A DNA stretch of 64,000 nucleotides from an uncultured Bacteroides sp. (GTDB taxonomy: Bacteria > Bacteroidota > Bacteroidia > Cytophagales > Cyclobacteriaceae): positions 62,001 through 126,000 of the forward strand of contig CABHOV010000046.1 in assembly GCA_902168185.1 (NCBI GenBank). The letters run 5' to 3'. A model generated the notes under the pieces. That model had not been told where the DNA came from, did no database searches, and worked only from the letters and a program-made list of their open reading frames with translations. Both the position numbers and the translations under genes were made by a program. Positions 63,000 through 64,000 of the stretch are shown here, one piece after another. The stretch's first letter is position 1; each line of letters opens with the position of its first letter.

Positions 63000-63773
63000 A
63001 TGAATCACATTGCTTCAATACTCACAGCAGCCATTATCATTACCGCTTGTGGCGGAAAAAACACAGAGTCAAACGTTGATTCTCCCGGTGAAGAGAAATC
63101 CGGAAAAACGAAAGCACTCGAAACCGGTGCGGATCTATTACAGAATAAAAGTCCTTTGAAAAAGATCAATGCCTACCTGGACGGCTTTCATTTTTACAAT
63201 GGGAATATAAATGCTCAGATGGAGGCACACCATTATGTTTCGCAGCTAAACGAGGATATCTATCAAGCCATTATATACGATGGCAATGGAGAAGATGCAA
63301 AGATCATGGGCGTAGAGTATATCATTTCAGAACGCTTATTTAAAACGCTTGATGAGGAAGAAAAGAAATTATGGCACTCGCATCATCACGAAGTAAAATC
63401 AGGAACATTGATCGCTCCGGGAATACCCGATATAGCGGAACATGAACTCATGGAAAAACTCGTTTCCACCTATGGAAAAACAATTCATACGTGGCATACC
63501 GACCAGCAAACAACGCTGCCACTCGGATCGCCCATGATCATGATGGGCTTTACAAAAGACGGCCAGCTTAAACAGGAACTACTCGATGCACGCGATAAAC
63601 GTTTTAATGTTTCCACTGCCGACAAAAGAAAGAATCGCCAGGATATACCCATGCCCAGAGTGATTCCTGGTGCGAACGCCTGGGAGAAAGGTGAGATCAG
63701 GCAATTTGTAATTACGGACGAAGCAGATAGTGCTTTGCACAAACATCAAGGATCACCACAGCAGAAGGATTAA
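63000..63773 (+). CDS. DUF1264 (OBAP-like) lipoprotein
   Basis: A 257-residue lipoprotein: MNHIASILTAAIIITAC is the signal with lipobox ITAC, then GGKNTES. The domain (SPLKKINAYLDGFHFYNGNI, NAQMEAHHYVSQLNEDIYQA, IMGVEYIISERLFKTLDEEE, LWHSHHHEVKSGTLIAPGIP, YGKTIHTWHTDQ) is DUF1264, related to plant oil-body-associated proteins. The several His residues (HHYVSQ, HSHHHEV, HTWHTD) suggest a metal site. Function unknown in bacteria. It stands alone. Confidence 0.88.
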   Translation: MNHIASILTAAIIITACGGKNTESNVDSPGEEKSGKTKALETGADLLQNKSPLKKINAYLDGFHFYNGNINAQMEAHHYVSQLNEDIYQAIIYDGNGEDAKIMGVEYIISERLFKTLDEEEKKLWHSHHHEVKSGTLIAPGIPDIAEHELMEKLVSTYGKTIHTWHTDQQTTLPLGSPMIMMGFTKDGQLKQELLDARDKRFNVSTADKRKNRQDIPMPRVIPGANAWEKGEIRQFVITDEADSALHKHQGSPQQKD

Positions 63774-64000
63774 ACATATCCCTTTATATCTTTATATATG
63801 ATACGTTTATTTCAATTTTGTGTGCCCTGGTAATATATATCTTCCACCTTCACTGTCATATTTTCAGAAGATAAATGACAAATTGTAATGTCAGAGGTGT
63901 CATTTTTTTCATAAAAAGTGATTGTTCGTAAAGGCGATGGTTTTTTGCATACATTTTGATTGCGCCTATAGCGAACTTAATTATAGCAAGACCATGAAAT
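63774..64000. other. End of window, no gene supported
   Basis: AT-rich spacer with TATATAT stretches. An ATG at 63994 could begin the next gene, but only seven bases follow. ATACATTTTG at 63951-63960 resembles a -7 element for it. Confidence 0.3.

Overview
The window reads as chromosomal DNA of a member of the Bacteroidota, most likely a soil or aquatic Cytophagales-type bacterium (Chryseolinea/Ohtaekwangia-like; lineage is inferred). Supporting signs are SusC/SusD-type TonB receptors, type IX secretion (T9SS) C-terminal domains, a CHU_C domain next to a PorP/SprF protein, LytS/LytTR two-component pairs, lipoproteins starting with Cys-Lys-Asp, and promoters of the TTTG ... TAnnTTTG kind. There are no phage, insertion-sequence or CRISPR genes. 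Gene density is ordinary and most intergenic gaps contain a recognisable hairpin or operator.

Layout. 0-4.5 kb: 5' end of an AraC regulator, a methyltransferase, and a TonB receptor with a ModE-type regulator and a Mo-box-like palindrome. 4.6-10.9 kb: lipoprotein, DoxX, DUF1223, epoxide-hydrolase-like protein, Ohr peroxidase and a LytS/LytTR pair; two promoters here share a 21-bp-spaced direct repeat. 11-13.9 kb: an ArsR-led operon of SRPBCC, DoxX and YdeI-type genes with a perfect 17-bp-arm operator. 14-25 kb: plant cell-wall enzymes (GH9 cellulase; PL1 pectate lyase with eight tandem repeats and its own SprF-SPOR partner) with small metabolic genes between. 25-31 kb: a TonB receptor, a second LytS/LytTR pair, an outer-membrane barrel protein and an ATPase-only kinase remnant; three promoters share a TTTTGTCCGCTT box. 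31-43 kb: LamG lipoprotein, a propeller-sensor kinase and regulator, a large T9SS adhesin-like protein and an S74 tail-fibre-like protein.

43.3-56.3 kb is the most interesting part. One long plus-strand operon encodes a PstS-like binding protein, SusC, SusD, two membrane microproteins, a sterol-desaturase-like di-iron enzyme, two Cys-type sulfatases, a second PstS-like protein and the formylglycine-generating enzyme that matures sulfatases. Its leader contains a well-formed SAM-I (S-box) riboswitch, and eight bases after it a 34-codon ORF rich in cysteine (nine Cys, including five consecutive Cys codons). I read this as a polysaccharide-utilisation-style operon repurposed for sulfur scavenging and controlled by two sulfur-amino-acid signals in series. 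Both PstS-like proteins carry a canonical EF-hand calcium loop.

56-64 kb: an ABC-type permease without its ATPase, a TonB-receptor-like barrel protein, small DUF proteins, a tRNA-like remnant lacking an anticodon arm, and a DUF1264 lipoprotein. All family calls are from reading the sequence; no database search was run.
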